NCBI RefSeq assembly: GCF_040412425.1
Contig: NC_089781.1
Coordinates: 55,208,813 to 55,272,812, forward strand
From: Macrobrachium rosenbergii
Lineage: Eukaryota; Arthropoda; Malacostraca; Decapoda; Palaemonidae
Direction: 5' to 3'
DNA length: 64,000 bases
Below the pieces are notes generated by a model that saw only the letters and a program-made list of their open reading frames with translations, ran no database searches and had not been told where the DNA came from. Below are positions 44,640-56,329 of this stretch, one piece after another; position 1 is the first letter of the stretch, and each line of letters starts with the position of its first letter. The translations under genes and the position numbers were made by a program.

Positions 44640-44990
44640 TTTCTTCCCTTCAAAAAAAGGAGGAGGCAGCGGACAACCGCACAGGCCGCCATGGCAGCAG
44701 CAGCAGAAAAACCCAGGGGCCCCTTACCAGTAGGGTTCTATGTCCGCAATACCATCTCCAGCAGGATAATGTTGGTCAACACGAGCCGTGCGTTCAGTGT
44801 TCCCGCCTTCAGGAGAGGACCGCAGATGCCCGCCGGACCCAACTGCCTACCTGATGGCCGCGATCGGGTCCCCCATCCCCTCCTATGGCACCAAGCTCCT
44901 GTTGATCTCCCTCCTTGGCCGGAGCTACAACTGGGAATTCATCATCGCCAACGTCAGGACCCCACTCCTAGGGGCGGACTTCCTCGCCCA
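44640..44990 (+). pseudogene. Gypsy element 2: protease, active site lost
   Basis: In one frame VGFYVRNTISSRIMLVNTSRA occupies the position of the active site, where D-T-G-A is expected: Asp is Asn and Gly is Ser. The frame shifts by about 44790 to that of SVFPPSGEDRR. The domain ends in NVRTPLLGADFLAHF (about 44951-44995), which carries the ILLG-like strand. It runs on into RT in the same frame. Protease activity is not expected. Confidence 0.78.
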
Positions 44991-46130
44991 CTTCGGAATG
45001 GCAGTCAACGTCGGCCGCAAACGCCTGCTGGACACCGACTCCTGTCAGTCCCTGCCTTTGTCGCCGGGCCCCAAGGAGCCCGCCATCTGTTCCGTCGGGC
45101 CCCACCAATACGGTTCCCTCCTCAAGGAGTTCCTGGAAGTCTTCAAACCCGAGCTCCGCCAGATGCCTGGGGCTCCTGTAAAACATGGGATATACCACTA
45201 CATCAAAACAAAGGGGCCCACGACACACTCAAAGGTCCGACGACTTCCCCCGCAACGCCTTCAGGAGACCAAAAAGGCCTTTGATAAGATGGAGAGGATG
45301 GGCATATGCAGGAAGACTCCCAGCCCGTGGGCATCCCCTCTTCACATGGTGCAGAAAGCAGACGGCACCTGGAGGGCCTGCGGCAACTACAGGTGGCTGA
45401 ACCTTGCAACAAAGCCCAACCACTACCCCCTGCCCAACATGCAGGACCTGACGGCCTCTTTCCACAGGGCCAAAATGTTCTCAAAAATGGATCTCTTAAA
45501 ATCATATTTTCAGGTACCAGTAGCGCCAGAGGATATCCTCAAAACTGCCATCGTCACGCCCTTCGGGTCCTACGCCTTCACCTTCTCCACCTTCGGCCTG
45601 AGGAACGTAGGTGCGACCTTCCAGAGGTTGATGGACAGCATCCTGGGGGACCTGGACTTCTGCGTCTACTACGTCTGCGATATCCTAATCTTTTCCAGAT
45701 CTCGGGAAGAACAACTGTGGCACATCCGGAAGGTCCTGCAGCGCCTGCAGGAAAATGGCCTCGTCGTCAGGTTCAACAAGTGTACCTTCAGCGTTGAAAA
45801 GGTGGAATTCCTGGGCCATGAGATATCCCCCGAAGGCGTCCACCCCATGTCGTCGGAGGTCGAAGCCGTCGAGAAGTTCCCCACCCCTACCTCCATCAGA
45901 GCCGTGCAAGAATTCCTCAGGATGGTCAACCACTACAGAAGGTTCATCCCAGGAATCGCTAACACCATGGCCCCCCTGATGGAGGTCCTCAAGGGACATC
46001 CAAAGTCCTTAGTCTGGGGCCCCAACCAGCAGAAGGTCTTCCTCCTGATGAAGGCTGCCCTCACCAAAGCAACATCTCTGGCCCACCAGAACCCCAACAC
46101 TCCCCTCCAGCTGACGACGGACACCAGCGA
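44990..46130 (+). CDS. Gypsy element 2: reverse transcriptase with altered YxDD
   Basis: An open frame of 519 codons (44788-46347) covers the RT. KAFDKMERMGICRKTPSPWAS and GTWRACGNYRWLN come first, then FSKMDLLKSYFQVPV with the first catalytic Asp, FGLRNVGATFQRLMDS, and YYVCDILIFS at about 45668-45697. Next are NHYRRFIPGIANTMAPLM and the start of RNase H (TTDTSDVACGAVLEQ). The YVDD expected in this family reads Y-V-C-D, so one of the two metal-binding aspartates is Cys. The frame is open but the polymerase should be inactive. Confidence 0.85.
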
Positions 46131-46560
46131 CGTCGCCTGCGGAGCTGTCCTGGAACAAGTCATTGGGGGACCCCTCAGCCCATCGCCTTCTTCAGCAGAA
46201 GGCTCAGCCCCACCGAGTCCCGCTACAGCACCTTCGACTGGGAACTCTTTGCAACATACCAGGCAGTATGGCACTTCAAGTTCCTCCTGGAGGGAATGCC
46301 TTTCACAGTCTGGACTGACCACCAGCTGCTGGTCCATACCTTCATGAAGTTGAGGGACGCATGGTCCTCTAGACAGCAGCGGCACCTAGCAGCCATCGCA
46401 GAGTTCACCTGCACCATCAAATACCTCCCTGGCAGGAAGAACCCAGTAGCTCACACCCTCTCCAGGATCGAGATCGACTCGGTACAACTCAGGGTCGACT
46501 ACAAAGACCTCACCTGCGAGCAGGCTGCTGACCGTGAGACCCCGCCTACTGTACAGCCAT
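46130..46560 (+). pseudogene. Gypsy element 2: RNase H
   Basis: After a frameshift near 46165 the domain continues with FFSRRLSPTESRYSTFDWEL-type sequence in another frame, then 46296-46571: FTVWTDHQLLVHTFMKLRDA, SSRQQRHLAAIAEF and NPVAHTLSRIEID. The Asp-Glu-Asp set can be traced across the shift. The normal end 'ADALSR' is AHTLSR. Confidence 0.78.
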
Positions 46561-46582
46561 CACATCGCTGAGGTGGAAGGAC

Positions 46583-47519
46583 GTGCTCTTCCGCTCAGGA
46601 GGGTCGACATTACTGGGCGATGTTAGTACCAGACGCCCCCGCCCCCTGGTGCCCGCCTCCAGACGTCGACAGGTCTTCGACGTCATCCACGGCCTATCCC
46701 ACCCCTCCGGAAGGACAACAGCAAGACTGCTGACGGACAAGTTCGTTTGGCACGGCATACAGACAGAGGACCTGCTTTCCTGTCTGAGCTGTGGACCGCC
46801 CTGGCACGCCTGTTGGGGAACACTCACCACAGCACCACTGCCTACAACCCCGCAGCCAACGGAATGGTGGAAAGGTTCCACAGGTCTATAAAGGCGTCCC
46901 TCATGGCCCGCTGCTCCTCCGAGAATTGGAAATACCAGCTGCCCTAGGTCCTCCTCGCGTTAAGAACTGCGCTCGAGCCAACAGAGACTCCTCCTCAGCG
47001 GAAAAAGTCTACAGGGAAACCCTGGTAGTCCCAGGGGAACTTGTCGCAGAGGACAGGGACGACATAGGGACGCACAGGCTCCATGAAAGGATTGGAAAGT
47101 TCGCCCCCTGCCAAAGGACTTTCACCGACAGGATGTCCCCCTTCATGCCCCCCGGACTATCCAACGCCACCCACGTCTTCATCAGGGACGACGCCGTGCG
47201 CCCACCCTTAACCAGACCCTACAGAGGACCTTTCCTTGTACTGGAAAGAGACAAGAAGGCATTCCGAGTAGCCATTCACAGGCGGGAAGACTGGATATCC
47301 GTAGAGCGTCTCAAACCCGCATTCCTGGAGGAAGACATCGGAGGCAGTTCCCAAAGCCCTCCGCAGGGGGTGGCACCCCTGCGGACAGCCTCATGCACAG
47401 GAAAGAGGTGTGGGTGTCCCCGAAAAGCCCAGAAAACAGACAGAAAGGCACCCCAACAAATCGCTCCAGAGGGCACCAAGGAAGGCAACCACCCTGTCCA
47501 GTTGACATCCAGGAAGTGA
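46583..47519 (+). pseudogene. Gypsy element 2: integrase with internal deletion
   Basis: HGLSHPSGRTTARLLTDKFVWHGIQ (first half of the HHCC region) is followed at about 46760 directly by DRGPAFLSELWTALARLLG, the sequence around the second catalytic Asp. About 120-130 codons with the CC pair and first Asp are missing. AYNPAANGMVERFHRS (catalytic Glu) follows, then, in a second frame (46791-47519), the C-terminal PYRGPFLVLERDKKAFRVAI module with GPF. The word 'agacagagga' at the joint suggests slippage or recombination. Confidence 0.85.
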
Positions 47520-47587
47520 GGCCCCCTCCGTTGCCCCAGCAGATACCTGCTTTGACCAGACATTACCTCCGTCTTGGGGGGGTGTAT

Positions 47588-47970
47588 TGTAAAGTCCCCG
47601 CTCAACGCATTCTCTATAATGAACATCCCGTTTTCTGAGGTGCCTTCACATCGACCTGGGGTCAGCAAAATCACGTGTTGACTAAATATTTGTAAATTAC
47701 ATATTTTATTGTCTTTCCGAATAATCATGCCTATGTACATTCAACTAAGTATTTTTGTAACATGTCAGGCATTATTAATCACTATGTTTTCTGTATGAAC
47801 TTGTCCTATTTTTGTATAGAAATAGTTTGACCTCAGGTCACCTGTAAATCTTTGTACCCGCAGTCTCTGCGATGTACGCAGACGTCCGCACGCCGCTTTA
47901 TAAGCAGCTCACTTCATCAATAAATCAGCAGTACTTGTCTTCCTGCTCATTATTTCGCACCTCTCTCACA
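47588..47970 (+). repeat. 3' LTR of Gypsy element 2, with preceding polypurine tract
   Basis: 383 bp, TGTAAAGTCC...CTCTCTCACA, preceded by the G-run 'cttgggggggtg' (47573-47584). It keeps a TATA-like 'ctttataagc' near 47900 and AATAAA near 47920. Followed by AAAT (47971-47974), matching the left flank: a 4-bp target duplication. Confidence 0.87.
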
Positions 47971-48362
47971 AAATCACCTACTATTAATGTAGGTTCCTTG
48001 GCATTGTTAAGTAAATCTCCAAGTTGATCAATGTTGTAATATTTATTAGGTTGTTTGTATAAATCATAAATTATGTAATTATCGTTTTTTATTCGTATTT
48101 TAATACTTGATATTTGCAAGTCAGTAAAGTTTACAGGTACTTTGTCATAACATACTTTATGATGTACATACATAGCAGTACCTAAATTTCCTTCTTTTTC
48201 TCTAGATGTAAATACTGAAGTATATTTACCTATTGTTGATATTGTTTTGTTGACATGGTGTAAACATAATATCATTGGTTCCCATTCCCTTAGTAATCGC
48301 TGTATTTCTCCCAAATGTAATCTGGTCTGTACACCATTTATGTTCCATTGTATAATATAATT
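47971..48362 (-). pseudogene. LINE B: endonuclease N-terminus
   Basis: Reading leftwards, the frame begins near 48360 with IQWNINGVQTRL (the 'QWNxNG' metal-binding start of APE-type nucleases). It runs through ILCLHHVNKT, TAMYVHHKV, IYDLYKQPNKYYNIDQL and EPTLIVGDF, where it is cut by the Gypsy LTR in the middle of GDFNAHN. The position normally holding the catalytic Gln-Glu reads His-His. The remainder is at 42253-43170. Confidence 0.85.
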
Positions 48363-48379
48363 ACTGAAAATATCACAGT

Positions 48380-50058
48380 GTGTTCAAGTGTTATTTTCTT
48401 TTCGTGGATCAACAACTTGCACTTTTTCTAAAATTTTATTTACAACATTTATTTGTTTTTCTTTATATGTCCAATGCACATACAGCCCTTTTCGTGAGTG
48501 TCTAAACTAATAGTTTCTTTATCTCTATATCTAATAAAATTTCGTATAGTGTTTCTTAAACTGTCTTTTGTTATGCTTTAGTTTTTGTTGCACAGTTCAA
48601 TGAAACATTCATTACATCCACATGTGTTTTCAGTGTCTTTTCGTTTACTCTTTTTGCAACAATTATCGGTGATGGAGTAATCTCTTCTCCCATCACATAA
48701 TCATTCTTATCAATGGTTTGTTCCTCTACTATTTCTATGATGTTCTGGGTATCTGTTTTCATTGGTTTTATTATTATTTTAGGAGAAAAAGGTATATTCT
48801 TTTAATTTTTTGGTTTATGTACTTTATTCGGGTCTCCCGTCTTTAGTTTAACTTATGTATCTCTAATATTTCTGTGGTACTTGCATTATCTTCTTGTGCT
48901 TACATTTCTGTTAATATTTCGAATGAATTTGAACAAATATTTGTATATATGTTTCTTAGTTTTTTACTGCATTAGTTTCTTCTTGCAAAGCAGTTATTTT
49001 TTCCTTGGGATTTATGTCTTAGGGTTTTGTTACTCTTACCTGTTTCCATTTTTGTTTCATTGCTTGATCTTATTATAGAAGAAAACGTTCATTTCCTAGC
49101 GGGATCATGCGTTCCTCTAGCTTTTAGTTCTAGTTCAGCCTCTTTCATAGACATTCCCGTTCTTTCCTTAAGTAATTTTAATTCTGTATTGTATATATAA
49201 TATATACACTCCTTAGATCTTGCATGGTGATTCTGTCCACAGTTTACGCATTTTGGTTCACCACACCTCCACTGTGTGGTATGTTTGTCAGATCCACAAC
49301 ACACACAAGTAGATGTATTACAGCAATTTTTCCTTGTATGTCCATACATACTACAGTTTTGGCACTGTAGTGGTTTTGGAACATGGATTCTGAGTTCTCT
49401 GCTTTGGCCCATGGTTTTAATTTTTAAGGGTAATTCATGGCCTTCAAATTTTATCTTTGCTATTCTCAGTGTTTTTTCATTACTCCGTCTACTGGCTATA
49501 TTGTATATTTCACAGTCTTGTACATTGTTGTACCTTTTTTAAAGGAATCCAGCAATATATTATTTTCTATTGGTTCTTCATCATTATCAGGGATTACTAT
49601 GGTACTCTGTACACTGTTCATGTTTTTTTTTCATATATACCTTTATATTATCAATATTTTTTAAAGTTAAGTAATTTTGATTGATTTTTTGTTGTAGTTT
49701 CTATCAACCACATCTGCTCTCTTATCTGTCTAAATGACATTTCAGTAGTTGAATGTTGATTCAACAGGAAGTTTTCTAATTTCAATGCTGATATTTCTTC
49801 TGTTTCTAAGGTCAGGCATCTTGACCAACTTCCATTCCCAAAGAGGGAGTCGAAGTGAGTCAAGGTTGGGTCAAGATATTTGCTTTTTTTTTGTTTGCTT
49901 TGTACTGAAGCGTAGGGTTTCAGTGTAATTACTTTAGGATTTTTATTTGATTTTTCCAGAGAAAGGTTGTCAGAGGAAGTTCCATCGGTTGTCAACTGTG
50001 CCGGGTCACTACCATCAAAGGGCCCAGGGGTATTTAAATCTTTAAAACTACTCAACAT
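48380..50058 (-). pseudogene. LINE B: ORF1 (Gag-like, zinc-knuckle protein)
   Basis: The N-terminal part starts at 50058 (MLSSFKDLNTPGPFDGSD) and ends at 49651. After AT-rich decayed sequence a frame at 49412-49089 carries three CCHC-type knuckles: CQNCSMYGHTRKNC, CVCCGSDKHTTQWRC and CVNCGQNHHARSKEC, as in ORF1 proteins of I/jockey-type LINEs. A further fragment is at 48762-48571. The protein binds LINE RNA. Frames are broken between pieces; long T-runs near 49625 and 49890 may be error sites. Confidence 0.75.
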
Positions 50059-50300
50059 AAAGATTTCAGCATAGAAAAATTAAATAAACTTGGAAACCTT
50101 AAAAAAAAGATATTATGAGCCTTTCATGGAGTTTATTCTTCCACCAATGGCACAGGTGAGAACCAACTCCCAAATGTTCGCATCCCTGCCCTACCCCATA
50201 GGGGATGGCACAACATGATTAGAGTGGCCCAAGTGTAAGCCAAACTCGCTTGCTAGGACAGAGTATTACAAGAATACAATCATCCCCATCCTAATCATGT
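50059..50300 (-). other. LINE B 5' untranslated region
   Basis: Read on the minus strand, this ends in a poly(T)-rich lead to ORF1 and contains 'gccatcccctatggggtagggcagggatgcgaacatttgggagttgg'. The element start is not marked by a repeat, and I infer it from position only. Confidence 0.45.
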
Positions 50301-50689
50301 TATGGGCAAATCAGACAGAAAGCTTAGAGTCCTATCCCCAGAACCAGACGCCCCTGTAATCCATGTTCCAGCCCTAAAGAATAGTTCCGCCTTTGAGCTG
50401 TCAATCTGATAACTCTCAGGTCCAAACATTATCGGGCAGTTCATGGTTCTACCACAGTTCCCACTATTTAGCTTCAGAGATATACCCAATCCCAGCTATG
50501 ATATCTTTTCCTATTTAACAGATCCAATAAATTTTAGCACAAGTGGAAAATTCCACAAAAATTAATCCAAAGAAATATATAATTATATATGAGACTCTTG
50601 GACTCAAACCTAGGGACAAATTCCTGGGGTTCAAGAGCCCCTTCACCACGTCAAGGTGGTCCCACATCAAGGGGGGTGGCACAGCAATA
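50301..50689. other. No gene seen
   Basis: Junction zone between LINE B and DIRS element 2. Short minus-strand frames only. Confidence 0.35.
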
Positions 50690-50972
50690 AAGCTGAGGGT
50701 CGCCTCTACTTTAGTGGGTGCCTTGCTGCCAAGGAGTGCTCCGATGGTTGCTAAGGCATCATAACAATCAAAGGTATGCCCTTGCCCTGGGCGCAGTACA
50801 AGAAAAATCGACCAAATAACCTCGTTACCTACACATCACATAAAAACAAAACCAAACCCAACCATTAAAACTAATGACTGGTGGGTACTCCAGGTACACA
50901 GTACCCCCAGGATTCCCATACCTCGATCACCTAAAATCAAGTTGAGGAGATAGTGAAATATAAGATACACAC
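50690..50972 (-). mobile_element. 3' region of DIRS element 2
   Basis: Related to 20350-20620 of DIRS element 1 ('gtgggtgccttgctgccaaggagtgctcc', 'tgcccttgccctgggcgcagtac', 'actggtgggtactccaggtac'). Lies just beyond the recombinase stop in element orientation. Confidence 0.65.
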
Positions 50973-52170
50973 CTATCCTTCCTCTAGCAGTATCAAGACA
51001 GCCACGGAGAACAGACCTAACATACTGCAGTTTTCATATGTGGTCTCCACATCATGTAAGTAATGAGAGGCAAAAACAGATCTACACTTCCAATACGTAG
51101 TTTGAAGTATAGTGGAGAGTGACAGATTATGTTTAAATGTCAAAGAAGTGGAGACTGCCCTCATTTCATGAGCTTTTAACTTTCAACAAGGGTAAGGCCT
51201 CTTCCTGAATACCCTGTGTGATTCAGAGATTACTTCTCTAGGAAAGAAGGACAGTGCATTCTTGGACATGGAGAGAAGGGTTCTTTACAGAGCACCATAG
51301 GTTACGAGTGGGACCTCTGATGTTCATAGTCCTTTCAAGGTAACACTTTAAAGCTCTGACAGGACAGAGAACTCTCTCCTGGTCTGTCGGGCCAAGGATA
51401 CTTGTTAGGTTCTTGATAGAGAGTGAACAAGGCCAGGGATTGGATGGGGTTTCATTCTTTCCAAGGAACCCAAGAGCAAACATGCATACCACATCCCCTT
51501 GTGAAAACCAAACTTGTTTGTCCTGGGCTTGCAATTCACTAACTCTTTTGGCCGTGGCCAAGGCCACTAAACAGAGGGTCTTCCTCGTCAAGTCTCTTAG
51601 AGATGATGTGTGAAGAGCCTCGAAGGGTAGGCCTGAGAGCCAACAAGTACGACATCCAAGTTCCAAGCTACAGTCATTGGTTTGTCCTCTTTCGAAGTAT
51701 CGAAAGATTTAATTAAGTAGCTAATATCGTGACTTGCTGCAAGATCCAGTCTTCTGTGCCTTTAAAACCGAGTTAAGCATGGATCTATATCCCTTAATAG
51801 TTGAAGTCAATAGACCTCGTGAAGACTTCAGAAAGATTAAAAAGTCGGCTATTTGTGCTAGAGTGGTTTCAGAAGACAAGATACCGCGTCTTTGACATCA
51901 GTTGCGGAAAAAGGACCACGTAGCCTGGTAGACATTGGATGAAGATTGTTGCCTACAGTTGGCGATAGTTCTTGCAGCTGCTTTTGAAAATCCTTTTGCT
52001 CTGACAAGCTTCCTGACAGAGCGAGAGTGGGCAAACCTTGATGAAAGCAAAGGAAATGGGGCTGCCTGAAAAGATTTTAACACTGTGCTGTGGTAGGAGT
52101 CTTGGGAAGTCCACCAACATTGAGAGAAGGTCTGGGAACCATTCCCTCTTTGGCCAAAATGTGGCCACAA
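50973..52170 (-). pseudogene. DIRS element 2: tyrosine recombinase
   Basis: An N-terminal part at 52170-51898 (RFAHSRSVRKLVRAKGFSKAA). The catalytic part at 51666-51238 has ATAKRVSELQAQ with the first Arg kept, FALGFLGKNETPSNPW and LCPVRALKCYLERT. The last part, about 51175-50973, has RAVSTSLTFKHNLSLSTILQ and the tyrosine block FASHYLHDV. The catalytic set R...H-x-x-R...Y can be traced. Frame breaks near 51900, 51660 and 51235. This enzyme replaces integrase in DIRS elements. Confidence 0.85.
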
Positions 52171-52471
52171 GCATCATCAAGGAGTTGCTGTGTGACTGAA
52201 TCTTGTTGATGACTCCCCCCTCACTGTGCTGAAAGAAGGGAAAGTGTACATGTCCAGGTTGGACCAGTCCTGGAGCTTTGCATCTAATGCATATGCCAGA
52301 AGGTTTGGAACTGACGAGCACTACAGGGAAAGGCGGTTATTGCTTGACGTCGCAAACAGGTTTATCAACAGCTTCCCCACCGTTTCCACAGGTCGGTGCA
52401 CACCTGCAGATTCAGTGTCCATTCCGTCGATAGGACCTGTTTGCAGTGACTCAATTCGTCCACAAGGACGT

Positions 52472-53660
52472 TCATTTTGCCCTAATGAAGTGGGTGACGA
52501 TTCGGGTGCAGTTGTTCTGGGCCCAAAAGAGATCATTGGCCACTTGACAAAGAGAGAATGAGTACGTGCCTCCCTGATTCTTTATGTCGGCTAACACTGT
52601 CATGTTGTCCGAGTTGGTCATGACTGTCTTGTCATACATCACTGAAGCGAAGTGTTGGAGAGCCAGATGTACTGCTTTCAGCTCCCTCACATTTATGTGG
52701 AGCCTCTTTTCTTCTTGCAACCACTTTCCTGCAACTTTCGAATCTTGCAGATGTGCCCCCCATCCCAGATCCAAAGCGTCTGAGAATAAGGTTAGGCTTG
52801 GGTTCAACGGATGTAACGACCTCCTGACTGAGAGTCTCCCTTCTCTGAGCCACCACCAAAGGTCCTCCTTTATTTTGGGAGTGATGGGGAGGACAAATGA
52901 GTCTGGGAGCATCTTCCTGCGCCAGCTGGCCTTTAGGAAGAACTGAATTGGTTTTGTGTGAAGTCTCCCTAACGGCATGAACTTCTCTATGTACAAGAGG
53001 GTGCCCAGGAGGCTTATCCACTCTTTGGCTGAGCAGGAAGGGGGAGTGAGGAATTTCTGAACCATTAGAAGGCAGAATTGGATTCTTCTCTGTGACGGAA
53101 AAGCCCAAAACTCAGAGTCGATCATCATCCCCAAACAGATGATCAACTGAGTCAGGACAAAACTACGACTTGAGAAAGTTGACTAGAATGCCCAGACCAT
53201 GGGCGAGATGAGTATCTTCTGCAAGTCCTCCACGCAGCAAGTTCTTGAAAGAGAACATAGGAGCCAGTCATCAAGATAAAAGCATACAATGATGCCCATC
53301 AGATGCAGCCACTTCGCTAACGAGGAAAGAACCTGTGGTGCTGTGAAAAGGCCAAAACAAAGGATTGGAAGCTGGCAGACCCTGCCTTGGAATACGAACC
53401 TTAAGTACTTCCTGGATTCCAAGTGGACTGGAATGTGAAAGTAAGTGTCCTCCATGTCTATTGTCACCATCCAGTCCCCTTGATGGATGGAGGACAGTAC
53501 CGATTTATTGGTTTCCATCCTGAATTTTGTTGTTTTGACGAAGAAATTCAGGACGCTTACGTCCAGGACATGTCTCCAACCTCACGATGACTTGGGTACA
53601 ACAAAAAGGGGGTTGTAAAACCCCTTCAAGTTTACGTTTTCCACAACCTCTCTAGCCCTT
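52472..53660 (-). pseudogene. DIRS element 2: reverse transcriptase and RNase H
   Basis: RT starts near 53650 and is clear at 53518-53183: MVTIDMEDTYFHIPVH (catalytic Asp), LCFGLFTAPQVLSSL and CFYLDDWLL (catalytic YLDD, 53278-53267). Thumb and RNase H follow at 53146-52472: GMMIDSEFWAFPSQRR, EWISLLGTLLYIEKF, then FSDALDLGWGAHL, INVRELKAVHLAL and TNSDNMTVLADIKNQGG, giving the Asp-Glu-Asp set. A frameshift at about 53165 separates RT from the rest. Catalytic residues are kept throughout. Confidence 0.87.
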
Positions 53661-56319
53661 TTCCTGAGCGGGGAGGACACCTCCTCTGACAGGGCTGGAA
53701 ACCTCTGTGAGCCTAGAGTAGGCTGTCAAGCTGATGGGCGCCGATGTCAATGGGGGTTCTGCGTTGAACGGGATGGAATACCCCTCTCTCAGGACTTCTG
53801 TAACCCATGGTTGTGCTTTCTTCAATTCCCATTTCCTCCAGAAATGAAGACGCCTGGCTCCCACCAGAACACAGAGGACCAGATCCTCACTTGCTAGAGG
53901 AGGGTCTGGTAGAGGATTTCTTAATTGGGCGCACTAAATGGATCTTGCTAAGTGGACAGGACTGATATCTGGCTCTGCCACCTCGAAAGGGCTGTGGCTG
54001 TAAAGGAGAGGGCTAATTGGGACTAAAAGAGGGTGCAGGCATAAGAATCGGTTGCTTAGGCCATTTTGTAGACTGTGCAAGTAAATCCTGTGTCGTCGTC
54101 TTCTGTAGCTCAGAAGCTATGCACTCTAAAGTAGCACCAGGGAACAGACTCCCACGACCCAAAGGGGTAAAGAGAAGAGAGAACTTCTGAGAGGGAGTAA
54201 TTAACTTCGTGGTAAAAGAACACCACAACTCCCTCTTCTTCAAGATGCCCAAGGCGAAGAGAAAAGCTAGTTCCTGTAAGCCATCACATACTGCCTTGTC
54301 CATGCAGGACAACACTCCCAACCAGTCAGCTGTAAAGTTGTCTTGGATGGAGGTGCAATCTTCAATTTTCTTTGTCAAAGCCCCCCCCAAGGCCAATCTA
54401 GAAAGCTGAAGATTTCAAGGACTTTGAATAAGTTCTTCACTAAATTGTCCAGCTCAGAAGATGAAAAGCAGGTCTTGGCGGAAGTGAATGCCAAACGTCG
54501 CGTAGAATTGATCTAGCCGGAGAAGTTCCCCTGGGAGGAGGCAGACACTCCCAAAGAAGGAGCTTCCCCGGTGGCATAATACTGATATCTCGTTTTCATC
54601 AGACGAGGGGGAGGGGTGCGAAAGATAGCCTTCCCAAGATCTCTCTTGTCGGACAACCAACTCTCGATGTGGGGCAAGGCTTTCTTTGAGAAACAGGAGA
54701 GAACCATCTTTGGCAGGTTAGAGGAGCCTGCGGGTTGTCTCATCATAGAAGTAGAGCCTGGAGATGATGGAGCCAAAAAGAGAAGAATGACAGATAGCAA
54801 AATAATAAGCATTTTATTAAAGAACTGCAAGCTGTCGTGGGTTGATCCTTCTCGATGTCTTCTTCATCTGAAGAAGAAATCGATGAGGGAGCCAAGTCCG
54901 GTTGCTCATGAACTGCAGATGAAGGCTTCTTTAACAGGTCTACAGTAAACTGTTATCTAGACGACGATGGATCGGGTCCAAGGAGGAGTCCTGCACTGCA
55001 GGAACACTGACACTCATCAAAACTAACTGCATTGGGCACTCAGTGGGAGCAGTACGTGGCGCCGAACGTTTGGCAGGCAGTGGCGCCAAACGAGCAGGTG
55101 ACTGTGTCAATACTGGTGGATGAAAAGTCACAGGAGAAGCCGCCAAAAGCAAAGAACCATCCGAAACCAGTGAACACTCGGCTAAAGGCCGACCTAACAC
55201 AGTACGCTTCTCAGTCACTGAATTCAAAATGCACTGCAGTCTCTCTGACTGAACGGCTGATGCCAGCTGGACGCTTGGCGCCAGCAGTGAAGTTCACACA
55301 CTACACTCTCATCCCCTTCTGGGAGGTCAGCTGTCACAGAACATAACCCCCACTGGGCGCTCGGCTGCTACTGGTAGTTCGGCACTCTTCTTATGCGAAC
55401 ACTTGGGGATGAAATACTTAGGAGACACTGGAGCACTTTTCTGGTTCCAGGAGCTGCACGAGCTCTGGGCTACGATCCAGATCTCTGGAATGCTCACTAA
55501 GAAGTGGAGGAGTGCTCTCAGGGGCAGCAGACCTTTTCAATGGTCTGGAAGACTCAGGAAAGCGTCAATTACACCTCCTGCCCAAGTCAGAGTTGAAGTC
55601 ACTCGATGATAAGGCGAGTACATCCATATGGACAGGTTTTCAGAGGCTGTACACCGAGTCCTGGGACCGCACAACAGACCCAGCTGAGGGGGCAACTACC
55701 CATGGGCAAACCCCACCAACCTCCCTTGGATGTCTGGTTTGCCTCCTCCCAGGTGTACGGGAGTCTGGCAGGGATCTTAGTCTAGGGGTGTCGGTGGGAC
55801 GAGCAGCCACCTCCTCCACTGACTCAACACTTGCACCAACACTACGAGCACTCATTTGATCCAGCAGGATCCTAACCGAAGCCCCAAGCTAGGTTACGGT
55901 ATCCACTAGAACATTAAACTTCTTATCTACCTGGGCTTCAAGGATGGCTAAGGCACTGAGCTCGGAAGGGAGGGAGCCAGGTAACGGAGTTCATGGAAGA
56001 ATGAGAGGACTTGGAATAGGGGAAAAAGGCAGTCACAGGTGTCCAAGGTACTGGTACTTCAAGAGAATGAGACAACCTAACTTCGGCTTTTGCAGCCGCC
56101 TTTCTCTCTCTCTATCTCTTTGCAGTCTCGCTAAATGAGAATTCAAAGTTTCCCATCTCCCCTGATCCCATTCCTACACTCGTAACAATTAAGGTCAGGA
56201 GAACAAGTTTGTCCTCTACAAGAACTACATATAGTATGCATGTCATATTTAGCAGATGTCAATCTAGTCTTGCAGCCCTTGCTGCAATACCTAATACTAT
56301 GAGCACTAGAATTTGACAT
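53652..56319 (-). pseudogene. DIRS element 2: Gag-like ORF1
   Basis: Starts at the ATG 56319 (MSNSSAHSIRYCSKGCKTRL) with a cysteine-rich N-terminus: C-S-S-C-R-G, a further C-S-P, and NCYECRNG near 56190-56175. This is the pattern at the start of DIRS Gag proteins. After a stop at about 56144, fragments follow at 54830-54513 (KKALPHIESWLSDKRDLGKAIF) and 54396-54013 (MDKAVCDGLQELAFLFALGILKKRELW), typical of the capsid-like part. Reading frame breaks are many. A long GC-rich middle (55900-54900) is poorly conserved. Confidence 0.72.
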
Positions 56320-56329
56320 ACTTCAGTCA

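Noticed and set aside
43981..44692. Long antisense frames of 181 codons opposite Gypsy 2 Gag
   Set aside because: GC-rich coding DNA often leaves open frames on the opposite strand; the sense strand has the recognisable Gag pattern.
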